Source of the DNA: an uncultured Bacteroidota bacterium
Lineage (GTDB): Bacteria; Bacteroidota; Bacteroidia; Chitinophagales; Chitinophagaceae
Direction: 5' to 3'
Assembly (NCBI GenBank): GCA_903821975.1
Contig: CAIJNJ010000042.1
Location: forward strand, 1-34,692
Length of the DNA stretch: 34,692 nucleotides
This document shows, one piece after another, positions 14,982-24,030 of the stretch. The translations under genes and the position numbers were made by a program. Position 1 is the stretch's first letter, and each line of letters starts with the position of its first letter. The notes under the pieces were generated by a model. The model made no database searches, was not told the origin of the DNA, and saw only the letters and a program-made list of their open reading frames with translations.

Positions 14982-16288
14982 TTTTTCAGTGAGTCCGCCA
15001 TCACTTCCATCTTGCTGCCTCTCGATCCTTTGATGAGTATGGAGCTGTTTTCTGGCATGTGCGCTTTTATATAAGCTGCCGCATCTGTTGAATTTTCAAA
15101 CCAGGTGTAGGCGCCTTTTATTTCTTTAAATTCTTTGCCCACCAGTATCACATCCTTCCATTCGTAGTTAGATATAAGCGCTACCAGTTCACGGTGTTCA
15201 TTCAGTTCTTCGGTGCCCATTTCTTTCATGCCGCCTATCCACAGCATTTTGTTGGGGAGATCTGCTTCAGCAAAGTTGAGTATGGCTGCACGCATGCTTG
15301 TAGGGTTGGCATTGTAGGCGTCCAGTATAATTTTGTTCGTTCCTTTTTGCAGCCATTGCGATCTGCTGTTGTCGGGGTTGTATGCAGCGAGCGCGGTTTT
15401 TATTTCGTCAATAGATATGCCGAAGTGAAGTCCAACAGCTACAGCGGCCATTACATTCGGCGCGTTGTATGCACCCACGAGGTGGGTATCTAATGTTGTT
15501 TCGGTATGCGAGGTGAGCATGGCTATCTGTAAGAACACGCCACTCATTATGGGCCGGCCTATATATTCCGCATTAGCGCGGCCGTATGTGATCTGTTGCT
15601 TTATATCATGCGCCATTGATACAAGGTAATCGAGGTCTGCATTGCGGAAGATAGCGCCATCGTTTGCACGCAGATAATCGTAAAGCTCACCCTTGCCCTT
15701 ACGCACGCCCTCTATGCCGCCAAAGCCTTCTATATGGGCTTTGCCGCAGTTGGTAATGATGCCGTGCGTAGGCATGGCTATTTCGCAGTATGATGCTATT
15801 TCTTTTTGGTGGTTAGCGCCCATTTCTATGATCGCCATTTGCGCATCTCTTTTTATTTTCAGCAGGGTGAGTGGTACACCTATATGATTGTTAAGGTTCC
15901 CTTCAGTGGCATAGGTAACGAAGCGCCTGCTGAGTACAGCAGCCACAAGCTCTTTGGTTGTTGTTTTGCCGTTTGATCCGGTGATGGCAATGAAAGGTAT
16001 ATTGAATTGCTGGCGGTGATAACGGGCCAACTGCTGTAAGGCTGTGAGCGTATCATTAACCACGATGCAGCGGTCGTTTATGGCATATGCGGGGTTGTCT
16101 ATTACTACATATGCCGCTCCTTTTTCCAACGCTTCCTGTGCGAATTTATTACCGTCAAAATTGCCGCCGCTCAATGCAAAGAAAATACACCCTGCCTGTC
16201 CGGCAGGCAGGCCTGGCACAAGCTTTCGTGTGTCTGTTTGTATAGAAGGGTATTGCAGGTATATCTTGTATAGTTCGTTGATCTCCAC
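14978..16288 (-). CDS. murF: UDP-N-acetylmuramoyl-tripeptide--D-alanyl-D-alanine ligase
   Basis: 436 residues. Motifs: TDTRKLVPG at the N-terminal substrate domain, the ATP-binding loop ITGSNGKTTTKE (K108), EMGANHQKEI, NCGKAHIEGFGG, a C-terminal domain with DAYNANPTSMRAAI, and the ending LIKGSRGSKMEVM. The enzyme adds D-Ala-D-Ala to UDP-MurNAc-tripeptide in the cytoplasm, the last soluble step of wall precursor synthesis. Residues 27-33 (LPAGQAG) interrupt the otherwise standard VPG-CIFFALSGGNFDGN segment and are coded by a 21-bp palindrome (16191-16211), probably inserted in frame. The active-site motifs are intact, so the enzyme is probably functional. gldJ lies upstream on the same strand but is separated by a terminator. 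Confidence 0.95.
   Translation of the reverse strand: MEINELYKIYLQYPSIQTDTRKLVPGLPAGQAGCIFFALSGGNFDGNKFAQEALEKGAAYVVIDNPAYAINDRCIVVNDTLTALQQLARYHRQQFNIPFIAITGSNGKTTTKELVAAVLSRRFVTYATEGNLNNHIGVPLTLLKIKRDAQMAIIEMGANHQKEIASYCEIAMPTHGIITNCGKAHIEGFGGIEGVRKGKGELYDYLRANDGAIFRNADLDYLVSMAHDIKQQITYGRANAEYIGRPIMSGVFLQIAMLTSHTETTLDTHLVGAYNAPNVMAAVAVGLHFGISIDEIKTALAAYNPDNSRSQWLQKGTNKIILDAYNANPTSMRAAILNFAEADLPNKMLWIGGMKEMGTEELNEHRELVALISNYEWKDVILVGKEFKEIKGAYTWFENSTDAAAYIKAHMPENSSILIKGSRGSKMEVMADSLKN
16191..16211. repeat. 21-bp palindromic repeat inserted in murF
   Basis: CCTGCCTG-TC-C-GG-CAGGCAGG pairs with itself around 16201 with one wobble. It is exactly seven codons long and keeps the murF frame. Relatives are found at 17940-17958 and 23348-23367. 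Confidence 0.8.
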
Positions 16289-16311
16289 GCTGTGCGATTT
16301 AGTGTAAAAAT

Positions 16312-16346
16312 AAAGAACCCTCCCGATAGTTGGGGAGGGTTCTTTT
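16312..16346 (-). terminator. Rho-independent terminator between gldJ and murF
   Basis: AAAGAACCCTCCC (16312-16324) pairs with GGGAGGGTTCTTT (16333-16345), a 13-bp stem with an 8-nt loop. On the minus strand it lies 20 bp after the gldJ stop and is followed by a T-rich stretch. It is T-rich on the other side too, but no plus-strand gene enters from there. Confidence 0.88.
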
Positions 16347-16365
16347 ATACTAAGTTATTTTGAGA

Positions 16366-17901
16366 TTATCTTTTGTGCCTTTTCTGTGCACCGAAACTGT
16401 TACCGCCTGGCTCAGTGTTGCCATCCGGGCTGGCCCAACGATCCATTACACAACGGAAACCGATAGTGCTGCTGGAAAGGTTGCCCTGCATATACCTGCG
16501 TGTGCCCGGTGATAACCAGTAAGCGCGGTCTGCCCATGAACCACCTTTGTATACTTTGGTAGAGTCATTGATAAGGGTGTTTGTTCCGTATGAATAAGTG
16601 TATTGTGATAAGCTGTCACCGTCTTTGTAGCTGTTCAGGTCTCCGCTGCGTGTTTCATAACGGCCGTTAGCCTGTATTTCAGCAGCGGTAACGTCCTGGT
16701 ATGGGATATGACCGATAGTATCTTTTTCTTCGAGGGTACCATCGTCCTGTAATTTCGGGCGGGTATATTTATTACCGCGGAAAGGACGGAACTCATCAAC
16801 ATCTTCGTGTGAATCAGGACGGTAAGTATCCATTACCCACTCGTTAACGTTACCGGCCATGTTATACAAACCGAAAGCGTTTGGCAGGTAAGAACGTACA
16901 GGAGCGGTCGCATCTGCGTTATCGTTCAGGCCACCGGCAACACCCATCGCATCACCTTTGGCACGCATGTAGTTACCTTCAAATTCGCCCTGGTATTGGT
17001 TATGTAAACCATAACGGGTAGTATTCTTTGGGCCCCATGGCAGCGTGTTGCGGTCTGTAACAACTTCCTCACCACGACGGCGTTTGTTTTCAGGAGTCGG
17101 GTTATTACCTATAAGGCCAAGAGCAGCATATTCCCACTCAGCTTCTGTAGGCAGGCGGTAGTCAGGAAAGAATACACCATCACCTAAATTATAATTACGC
17201 CCACCTGAACCGTTAACGTCAAGGTCTTTTTTCTTTTTACCGTTACCGTCATATTGTTGCGTAAGGTAAGTTTCGGTGGTAAATACGTCTTCATTCGACT
17301 GTGTGGCATTAGGCTTTAATGCACCAACTTTGATAAGCGCAAACTCGTTCACACGGTCTGTACGCCATTGGCAGAAATCAGTAGCCTGGTACCAGTTAAC
17401 ACCTACCACAGGATAGTTGTTATATGCTGAAGCACGGAAATAATATTTTACGTTAGGCTCATTGTATGCAAGTGCAGAGCGCCATACTGTAGAGTCAGGT
17501 GTTTCTTTCTGGATCAACTCAGGATAGTCAGCGCCGTATACGCGGGTCATCCAGTATATCCACTCACGGTAGCTTACGTTTGCCACTTCGGTCTCATCCA
17601 TATAAAAAGAAGAAACAGTAACGGTGCGCCTTTGGCTGTTGTTTTCCAAAGTCGGCATTTCATCATCAGTAGCTCCCATAGTGAAACGACCGCCCTGAAC
17701 AAATACCATTCCTAATGGTGTAGGCTGCCCTTTATAATCAACAACTTCATAACCACCAAAACGTTTGTCGTTCAGCGGCCACCCGGTTACCTGCGATACA
17801 TTATTGCCTTTTCCTTTTTTAGCAGAAGACTTTGAGCATGCAGAGAAAAAAGTAGCTGCCCCTAAGCAAAGTAAGCTGATACCAATGAATTTTCTTTTCA
17901 T
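16366..17901 (-). CDS. gldJ: Gliding motility lipoprotein GldJ
   Basis: 511 residues with lipobox FFSAC (Cys22) and a basic linker. The body is a formylglycine-generating-enzyme-like (FGE/SUMF1) domain: FVQGGRFTMGATDDEMP, an RRTVTVSSFYMDETEVANVSYREW stretch, YPVVGVNWYQATDFCQW, PDYRLPTEAEWEYAALG, NAFGLYNMAGNVNEWVMD, and KVYKGGSWADRAYW ending in STIGFRCVMDRW. A long insert separates the last blocks. GldJ is an outer-membrane lipoprotein needed for gliding and for stability of the T9SS motor and ring proteins. It is structural, not known to oxidise cysteine. The divergent porU and porV next to it, as in Flavobacterium johnsoniae, separate it from GldK, which has the same domain. Confidence 0.88.
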   Translation of the reverse strand: MKRKFIGISLLCLGAATFFSACSKSSAKKGKGNNVSQVTGWPLNDKRFGGYEVVDYKGQPTPLGMVFVQGGRFTMGATDDEMPTLENNSQRRTVTVSSFYMDETEVANVSYREWIYWMTRVYGADYPELIQKETPDSTVWRSALAYNEPNVKYYFRASAYNNYPVVGVNWYQATDFCQWRTDRVNEFALIKVGALKPNATQSNEDVFTTETYLTQQYDGNGKKKKDLDVNGSGGRNYNLGDGVFFPDYRLPTEAEWEYAALGLIGNNPTPENKRRRGEEVVTDRNTLPWGPKNTTRYGLHNQYQGEFEGNYMRAKGDAMGVAGGLNDNADATAPVRSYLPNAFGLYNMAGNVNEWVMDTYRPDSHEDVDEFRPFRGNKYTRPKLQDDGTLEEKDTIGHIPYQDVTAAEIQANGRYETRSGDLNSYKDGDSLSQYTYSYGTNTLINDSTKVYKGGSWADRAYWLSPGTRRYMQGNLSSSTIGFRCVMDRWASPDGNTEPGGNSFGAQKRHKR

Positions 17902-17939
17902 AATTAAGCTGAAATATTTACACTAATTAGTAAGTACCT

Positions 17940-17958
17940 GCCTGCCCATGAGGCAGGC
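17940..17958. repeat. Copy of the CCTGCC palindromic repeat in the gldJ-porU gap
   Basis: GCCTGCC (17940-17946), a 5-nt loop, GGCAGGC (17952-17958). It sits 39 bp upstream of the gldJ start, in its presumed 5' leader. Same family as the murF insertion. Confidence 0.7.
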
Positions 17959-18134
17959 GTTCTTTAAAAGCCGTTACAATGTTACCGCATTCTTTTGAAA
18001 TTTTCAAGCTTTCACGGCCTAAGTGTTAAAAAAAATGTTTTTTTCTTTTTAAAAGAATATAATATCTTCAAAAAAATCTCGTTGTTATTACGTTAAGATA
18101 CCATTCAGGCTGCAATTTTAACACATTAATTACT

Positions 18135-18142
18135 TAATTTTG
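18135..18142 (+). promoter_or_regulatory. Bacteroidota -7 box upstream of porU
   Basis: TAATTTTG matches TAnnTTTG and lies 42 bp before the porU ATG, in the 283-bp AT-rich gap between the divergent gldJ and porU. The -33 element is not clear. Confidence 0.4.
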
Positions 18143-18184
18143 AATGGTATCCCTTCTCTTAAAAGTTTAAAATAATATAAATAA

Positions 18185-21100
18185 ATGAAAAAATTCATAT
18201 CAACGGTTATTTTGTTGATCAGTTTATTGATTTCACAGCATTTATTTGCTTTTGCCCAAACTTACCAGGTAAACACCAGGGATATCCATAACGGGTATAT
18301 CACGGAGAAGGTTTGGCTTAATAATTATGCGCTGCCTAAAGTAACCATATCCGCTATTACCTATGATGCCAATGTAGCATTGCCAAAGAAGGCTAAATTG
18401 TCTGACCCCTCTGCAATGCAGGTGGTACTGGGCATGGAGCGCAACCGGCCATTTGCTATAGTGCATGTACCTGTTTATGTTGCCGCTGCTGAGGGTAAAG
18501 TAAACCGGGTAAGCGGCTTTGCATTATCAGTAGAGGAACAGCCGGACACAAGGAATAGCGGCAGTGCTGCAAGAACCACAGATGTTGCCAATTCGGTACT
18601 GGCCCAGGGCACATGGTATAAAATAGGTATCACCAAAACAGGCTTTTACAAGATCGATTACAGTTTCATTTCAGGACTGGGTGTGACGCCTTCAAGTATC
18701 AATCCTGCCAACATACGCATAATGGGTAATGGTGGTAATATGCTGCCGGAGAATAATGCCGTAGCACGGCCATCAGACCTTGTGGAAAATGCCATACTGG
18801 TAAATGACGGTGGCGACAATGTCTTTAACACCGGCGATTATGTTGTTTTCTATGGTGTAGGCCCCCAGTCGTGGGATAAGGACAGTACCAACCAGCGTTT
18901 CAACCACCGTAATAATCTTTATACCGATACTGCTTATTATTTTATTTCGTTCGACCAGGGAGCCGGGCTGCGCATATCGCAGCAGGGTTCTGAAGCCAGC
19001 GGAAATAAAACGGTAACTGATTTCAACTACTACGATGCACACGAACAGGACCTTGTAAACCCTGCAGGCATAGGTAAACTGTGGTATGGCGAAGAATTTG
19101 CACAACAACTCTCAAACACTTCGCAGACGTTCAGCTTTGATATGGGCGTTAATGTATCCAGTATATACTGCAAGGTGCAGTTTGCAGGTACTTGTGACGT
19201 AGGCGGAAGCATGATCGTTATATCTGTGAACGGCAATGGCATGGGCACAGGCGGGCTTACCGCTACTTCCGGTGACGATGTTATGGCCTTCACTTCAGTG
19301 TCGGGCAGTGTTGCATGCAACTCGCAGGTGGCTAATGTCAACATCAACTACCTTCCCGGTGATGCTACAGGCATAGGGTACCTATATTATATTGAACTGA
19401 ATGCCCGCAAGTCGCTGACCATGACCGGAGACCAGATGAACTTCCGCGACTGGCAGAGTGTAGGTGCAGGGAATGTGGCCAATTACCAGCTACAGGGCGC
19501 CAACGGCAGCACACAGGTTTGGGACGTTACCTATCCGCAGGTCCCTTTGATCATGAACGGCTCACTCAGCGGCAGCACTTATACTTTCACGCAGGATGCT
19601 GCAATGCTGCACCAGTTTGCCGCAATGAACAGCACCAATTTATTCACGCCAAAATATTCCGGAACAGTACCTAATCAAAACCTGCATGCGCTGGGACAGG
19701 CAGATCTTATAATAGTAACCCATCCCGATTTTTTATCGCAGGCACAGCAACTGGCAGATTACCACAAGAGCCATGATAACATGCGTGTGGCGGTGGCTAC
19801 TACCGACCAGGTGTATAACGAGTTCTCATCTGGCGGGCAGGATATATCTGCGATCAGGGACTTTGCCCGGATGTTCTTTAAGCGTGCGGGTACAGACAGC
19901 ACACAAATGCCACGTTACCTGCTACTGTTCGGCGGTGCCTCTTATGATTACAAGAACAGGATAGCTGACAACAGCAACTTTGTACCCGTGTATGAATCAG
20001 CACAGGCGCTTAATGACATTGACGCATTCTCAACAGATGATTTCTTCGGTTTCCTTGATGACAATGAAGATATCGGTAATCCATCGATAGCAAATACGCT
20101 TGATGTAGGTGTGGGCCGCCTGCCTGCAAGAAGCCAGGATGAAGCAAATGCGCTTGTGACTAAAATAACCAGCTATGCACAGCCTGCAACACTGGGGCCA
20201 TGGCGCATCTCCGCATTATTTGCCGCAGATAACAACGACAATGCCGGCCCGCACATGGAAAATGCGGAAGATATGGCAGCAACGGTGATGAGCGCCGCTC
20301 ATAATCTTTACAATGAAGATAAGACCTACATAGATGCTACACCTGTGATCAATACACCTGCAGGTGCACGCTGCCCTGATATCAATGCCGAGATAGACAA
20401 CGATGTATTCAAGGGCGTGTTCATGATAAACTACAACGGCCATGGCAATACACAGGTATGGGCCGATGAACGCATACTGACGCAGGATGACTTTAATAAC
20501 TGGAGCAATGCAAACATGCTTCCGTTCATGGTTACGGCCACCTGCGATTTCGGACAGTTTGATCATCCGCAATATGTATCTGCCGCTGAGCAAATGGTTT
20601 TGCGCGCAGGCGGTGGGGTGATCTCTGTACTTACCACCACAGCCGCAGTTTATGCAGACTATAATGTGTATATCAATTCACAATACCTGGCCGCACAGTT
20701 TGCGCGTGATGCCAACCATAGGTGGAATACGTTTGGCGATGCGAGCCGCATAGGCAAGAACGTCACTTACAGTTCTGTTGACTCCACTAATGCAGATGAG
20801 CTGTCTAACTTCCGCAAGTTCTCCCTGCTTGGTGATCCTGCGCTTACGCCCGATTTCCCGCAATACAGTGTGGTACTCGACAGCGTGATCGACGGGGCTA
20901 CGCTGGAACATGCAGATACGGTAAAAGCGCTTGGTGCCTATGTGATGCATGGCAGCGTACGTGACTACAACGGCAATGTGCTCGACAATTTTAACGGGCT
21001 GCTTTCCGTTTCCTTTTTTGATAAGCCTACCGTTGTTACAACTATCAGCGGCACCAATGAAAAGTTCAACCTGCAAAACAGTGTTGTATATAAAGGAAGG

Positions 21101-21931
21101 GTATCAGTTACCAACGGCCTCTTCACTTTTACATTCATCACACCCAAGGACATCAATTATGTATACGGTACCGGCAAGGTGAGCACCTATGCTGAGAACG
21201 GTGTTACCGATGCTGCAGGATGCGATACCTCAATAAAGGTGGGTGGCTTTTCTGCCAACCCTGTACTGAGCACAGCACCACCGGTAGTAAAGGCCTATAT
21301 AGGCGACAGCCTGTTCCTTAACGGCGGCATTACCGGCAGTAACACTTCTTTGTTCGTATCCCTGTTCGACTCCACAGGTATCAACGTTTCCGGCAATAAT
21401 GTGGGGCATGACCTTACCGCGGTACTTGATGGCAATGTAGAGGTGCCTTACATACTGAACGACTATTACGAAACAGCGCCCAATACCTACCAGCGCGGAT
21501 ACGTGACCTACCCGCTGAATGGCATTGCCGATGGTAAACATACCATAACCGTAAAAGCATGGGATGTAAATGATAACGTAGGCGAGGGCTCCGTCGACTT
21601 TACCGTAATAGATGGTAAAGTGGTGGACATCCAGAACCTGATGAACTACCCTAATCCTTTCAACAATACCACGCACTTTGTTTTTGAACACAACCACCCC
21701 GATGAACAGCTTGATGTGAAGATATACATCTATAATACAAGCGGCGCCCTGGTAGATGTGATAAAGCAATCATTTACGCCCACCGGCAGCAGGAGCAGCG
21801 AACTGACCTGGGATGGTACCGACAATCAGGGGGCAAGATTGCCATCAGGTGTGTATGTGTACCGTATAAATATATCTACAGAAACAGGTTTTCAGTCGAC
21901 TGCATACCAAAAACTGGTAATTGTGCGTTAG
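18185..21931 (+). CDS. porU: Type IX secretion system sortase PorU
   Basis: 1248 residues. The signal peptide is cut at FAFA|QT. After a beta-rich N-terminal region (about 30-480) comes a C25 gingipain-like peptidase domain (about 490-880), with the His in NYNGHGN (H753) and the Cys in VTATCDFGQF (C787), a spacing of 34 close to that of gingipains. An Ig-like part follows, and the end is a T9SS sorting-type/FlgD-like domain with NYPNPFNN and LPSGVYVYRI. PorU removes the C-terminal signal of T9SS cargo at the cell surface and attaches cargo to A-LPS. It works with PorV, the next gene, and PorQ/PorZ. Length, catalytic pair and context agree with the family. Confidence 0.95.
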   Translation: MKKFISTVILLISLLISQHLFAFAQTYQVNTRDIHNGYITEKVWLNNYALPKVTISAITYDANVALPKKAKLSDPSAMQVVLGMERNRPFAIVHVPVYVAAAEGKVNRVSGFALSVEEQPDTRNSGSAARTTDVANSVLAQGTWYKIGITKTGFYKIDYSFISGLGVTPSSINPANIRIMGNGGNMLPENNAVARPSDLVENAILVNDGGDNVFNTGDYVVFYGVGPQSWDKDSTNQRFNHRNNLYTDTAYYFISFDQGAGLRISQQGSEASGNKTVTDFNYYDAHEQDLVNPAGIGKLWYGEEFAQQLSNTSQTFSFDMGVNVSSIYCKVQFAGTCDVGGSMIVISVNGNGMGTGGLTATSGDDVMAFTSVSGSVACNSQVANVNINYLPGDATGIGYLYYIELNARKSLTMTGDQMNFRDWQSVGAGNVANYQLQGANGSTQVWDVTYPQVPLIMNGSLSGSTYTFTQDAAMLHQFAAMNSTNLFTPKYSGTVPNQNLHALGQADLIIVTHPDFLSQAQQLADYHKSHDNMRVAVATTDQVYNEFSSGGQDISAIRDFARMFFKRAGTDSTQMPRYLLLFGGASYDYKNRIADNSNFVPVYESAQALNDIDAFSTDDFFGFLDDNEDIGNPSIANTLDVGVGRLPARSQDEANALVTKITSYAQPATLGPWRISALFAADNNDNAGPHMENAEDMAATVMSAAHNLYNEDKTYIDATPVINTPAGARCPDINAEIDNDVFKGVFMINYNGHGNTQVWADERILTQDDFNNWSNANMLPFMVTATCDFGQFDHPQYVSAAEQMVLRAGGGVISVLTTTAAVYADYNVYINSQYLAAQFARDANHRWNTFGDASRIGKNVTYSSVDSTNADELSNFRKFSLLGDPALTPDFPQYSVVLDSVIDGATLEHADTVKALGAYVMHGSVRDYNGNVLDNFNGLLSVSFFDKPTVVTTISGTNEKFNLQNSVVYKGRVSVTNGLFTFTFITPKDINYVYGTGKVSTYAENGVTDAAGCDTSIKVGGFSANPVLSTAPPVVKAYIGDSLFLNGGITGSNTSLFVSLFDSTGINVSGNNVGHDLTAVLDGNVEVPYILNDYYETAPNTYQRGYVTYPLNGIADGKHTITVKAWDVNDNVGEGSVDFTVIDGKVVDIQNLMNYPNPFNNTTHFVFEHNHPDEQLDVKIYIYNTSGALVDVIKQSFTPTGSRSSELTWDGTDNQGARLPSGVYVYRINISTETGFQSTAYQKLVIVR

Positions 21932-21954
21932 TAGGTACAAACCGCAATTAATTA

Positions 21955-21984
21955 TTGAAAAATGAGTAAAATGGAATATTTTTG
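21955..21984 (+). promoter_or_regulatory. Predicted promoter of porV
   Basis: TTG (21955-21957), 19 nt, TATTTTTG (21977-21984): a full match to the Bacteroidota -33/-7 pattern. It lies inside the longest open frame of porV, which argues for the later ATG at 22016 and for porV expression that does not depend only on porU. Confidence 0.65.
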
Positions 21985-22015
21985 CAAAAATTATAAAATT
22001 TATAATAATAACAGG

Positions 22016-23191
22016 ATGGTAAAACAATTTGCTTTAATTGGGTTAACGCTATTTGCGGGTGCAGTAACAACAGATGCCTTGGCACAGAAGGCTAATTTGA
22101 ACGGCACCAGCAGCAGCTTTGTTACCACTGCGGTACCGTTTTTAAGAATATCACCAGATGCCCGTGCGGGTGCAATGGGGGATGCTGCGATAGCAGTGAG
22201 CCCGGACCCAAATGCGCAGTACTGGGATGTGGCCAAAATACCATTCACAGATAAGAATTATGGCTTATCCATGACCTATACCCCATGGCTTAAGGACCTT
22301 GTGCCTGATATCTTCCTCGCTTACCTGGCCGGCTATGCCAAGTTTGGTGAGAACAATGACAAGGCCATCAGTGCATCTATGCGTTATTTCTCGCTCGGTA
22401 ATATTAATTACACAGACGGACTGGGTAACCCTATAGGTACCGGGATGCCAAGGGAATATTCATTTGACGCCGGTTACTCACAAAAACTTTCCGAATTTTT
22501 ATCTACAGGTCTTACTTTACGTTATATACATTCGGCTATCGCCTCCGGTGTGAGCTATGTGCCGGGTGGTGGTGATTACAGGCCGGGTAACGCATTCAGT
22601 GCAGACCTCGGTTTTTATTACACCAAGAAGCACGAAGTAACCGATGACAAGAGCCGCACATTCAGCTTTGGCGCAGTAGCCAGCAACATAGGCTCTAAAA
22701 TATCTTACAACTCCAGCCGCAAAGATTTCATACCCATGAACCTGGGCGTGGGCATTGCGTATACATCACAATGGGATGCTTATAACAAGATCACCTTTGC
22801 ACTGGACCTGAACAAACTGCTGGTGCCTGTGCTTAATTATGCCGGCAGCGATACTTCGGTAACTGTGGTGAACGGTATCTTCACTTCGTTCAAGACAGGT
22901 AACCAGGTACAGGAAATAGATGCATCATTTGGCGCTGAATACTGGTACCAGAATACGATCGCATTCCGCGCGGGTTACTTTTATGAGAACCCTAATAACG
23001 GCGACCGCCAGTATATTACCTGCGGCCTGGGTGTGCGTTACAACATCTTCCTGCTGAATGCTTCTTACCTTGTTCCGCAGGGATCAGGTACTACGCGTAA
23101 CCCATTATCCAATACTTTGCGTTTCTCCCTGATATTCGAATTCAACAAGCTGGAAAAAGCGCCTGCTTCTGCTGATGATAGCAAGGAATAA
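22016..23191 (+). CDS. porV: Type IX secretion outer-membrane protein PorV
   Basis: 391 residues from ATG 22016. The frame opens at 21962, but that stretch contains the predicted promoter and no signal peptide, while 22016 begins one (MVKQFALIGLTLFAGAVTTD, cut at ALA|Q). The mature part has a PorV/FadL-like beta-barrel pattern: FLRISPDARAGAMGDAAIA near the N-terminus, NAQYWDVAKIPF, many alternating aromatic strands, and a C-terminal strand ending in LRFSLIFEFNK. PorV is the outer-membrane shuttle that takes cargo from the Sov translocon to PorU. It follows porU by 84 bp and ends the unit; a terminator lies at 23276-23307. Confidence 0.94.
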   Translation: MVKQFALIGLTLFAGAVTTDALAQKANLNGTSSSFVTTAVPFLRISPDARAGAMGDAAIAVSPDPNAQYWDVAKIPFTDKNYGLSMTYTPWLKDLVPDIFLAYLAGYAKFGENNDKAISASMRYFSLGNINYTDGLGNPIGTGMPREYSFDAGYSQKLSEFLSTGLTLRYIHSAIASGVSYVPGGGDYRPGNAFSADLGFYYTKKHEVTDDKSRTFSFGAVASNIGSKISYNSSRKDFIPMNLGVGIAYTSQWDAYNKITFALDLNKLLVPVLNYAGSDTSVTVVNGIFTSFKTGNQVQEIDASFGAEYWYQNTIAFRAGYFYENPNNGDRQYITCGLGVRYNIFLLNASYLVPQGSGTTRNPLSNTLRFSLIFEFNKLEKAPASADDSKE

Positions 23192-23275
23192 CCCCCCGGC
23201 CCCCTACAGGGGGAGTGCTTTGAGATCAAGATATTGAGCTTTTAATCATTGATAAAACAGTTTACAAATCATAGA

Positions 23276-23307
23276 TAGCCCCGCATTATTAGCGGGGTTA
23301 TTTTTTT
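23276..23307 (+). terminator. Rho-independent terminator of porU-porV
   Basis: TAGCCCCGC (23276-23284) pairs with GCGGGGTTA (23292-23300) with one G-U pair and a 7-nt loop, then seven T. It lies 85 bp after the porV stop. Confidence 0.88.
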
Positions 23308-23347
23308 GCGGATTTTTTCAACAGAAGACTTCTCGCAAAGGCGCAGA

Positions 23348-23367
23348 CCTGCCTGCCGGTAGGCAGG
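23348..23367. repeat. Third copy of the CCTGCC palindromic repeat
   Basis: CCTGCCTGCCGGTAGGCAGG, a 20-bp palindrome with one wobble pair, lies inside a CGCAAAGGCGCA-type repeat, which it appears to interrupt. Same family as 16191-16211 and 17940-17958. Confidence 0.7.
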
Positions 23368-23400
23368 GGCGCAAATAGCAATGTGTAATGGTATCGTGTT

Positions 23401-23665
23401 TTAAAGACCGCCAAGGTAAGTTGTAACAAACCAGTAATTACCAAATACTTCCTGCTCACTTTTTTGATGTCCCATTTTTATCCTCCTTCGCTATCGGGTA
23501 TCGAAAATAGCTTCGGTGCCCCATTTTCTGAAAAAATAATAATGGGGCATGGTTGCTTGTAACTAATTGATAATCATCATTTATGGATTTTGGCGACGCC
23601 CCATTTACACCCCATTGTGACCCTATTGTCTGAACCGGGATTCTTCGTGATTTAAGGATTTTCAT
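23401..23665 (-). pseudogene. Small frame split by a 49-bp insertion
   Basis: The minus strand has a frame from ATG 23665 that reaches QKMGH at about 23520 and then runs into a sequence with AAAATGGGGCA on one side and AAAATGGGACA on the other, 49 bp apart. Removing the 49 bp joins it to a second frame (QKSEQEVFGNYWFVTTYLGGL, ending at 23401), giving one 71-residue product with no known family. It may instead be non-coding DNA with chance frames. Confidence 0.35.
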
Positions 23666-23998
23666 GATTGATAACCCCGTTTTTTGTTTGCTGCCGATGA
23701 CAATTTGTGGTTACGTCCTTGTGGCAATAAATGTTTCTCGCAAAGGACGCGAAGATAAACCGCAAAGGTCGCAAAAAAGAGCTACGGCGGTCACGACCTC
23801 CTTCGCCCGATAGCCTTCGCTACGTGCCTTCGCTCAGGCTACGGCAGTTGATAAAAGCGATGGCTATTGAAAGAAAACGGCTATAGCGGTAACAAAGTTC
23901 GGGTGGGGATCTGAAAGAAAAAAACCGAGGTTTTATGATAGTGCGTTTTTTGTGCTATCACAGAACGCTGTGTGTCTGTGACAGAAATTTCTTTGCAG

Positions 23999-24016
23999 TC
24001 CCGATAGCTATCGGGA
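23999..24016. repeat. Palindrome TCCCGATAGCTATCGGGA
   Basis: A perfect 18-bp palindrome. Related copies occur at 24057-24072 (ACCGATAGCTATCGGT, perfect) and 24807-24823 (one mismatch), the last two inside the long direct repeat. Confidence 0.75.
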
Positions 24017-24030
24017 TTGCGGGTTTGAGT

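Noticed and set aside
16191-16211. A functional extra loop domain in MurF
   Set aside because: The seven residues are coded by a palindrome found elsewhere in non-coding DNA, so insertion of a repeat is the simpler explanation.
21230-21769. 179-codon open frame on the minus strand within porU
   Set aside because: porU is intact and clearly coding; the opposite frame has the composition of a shadow.
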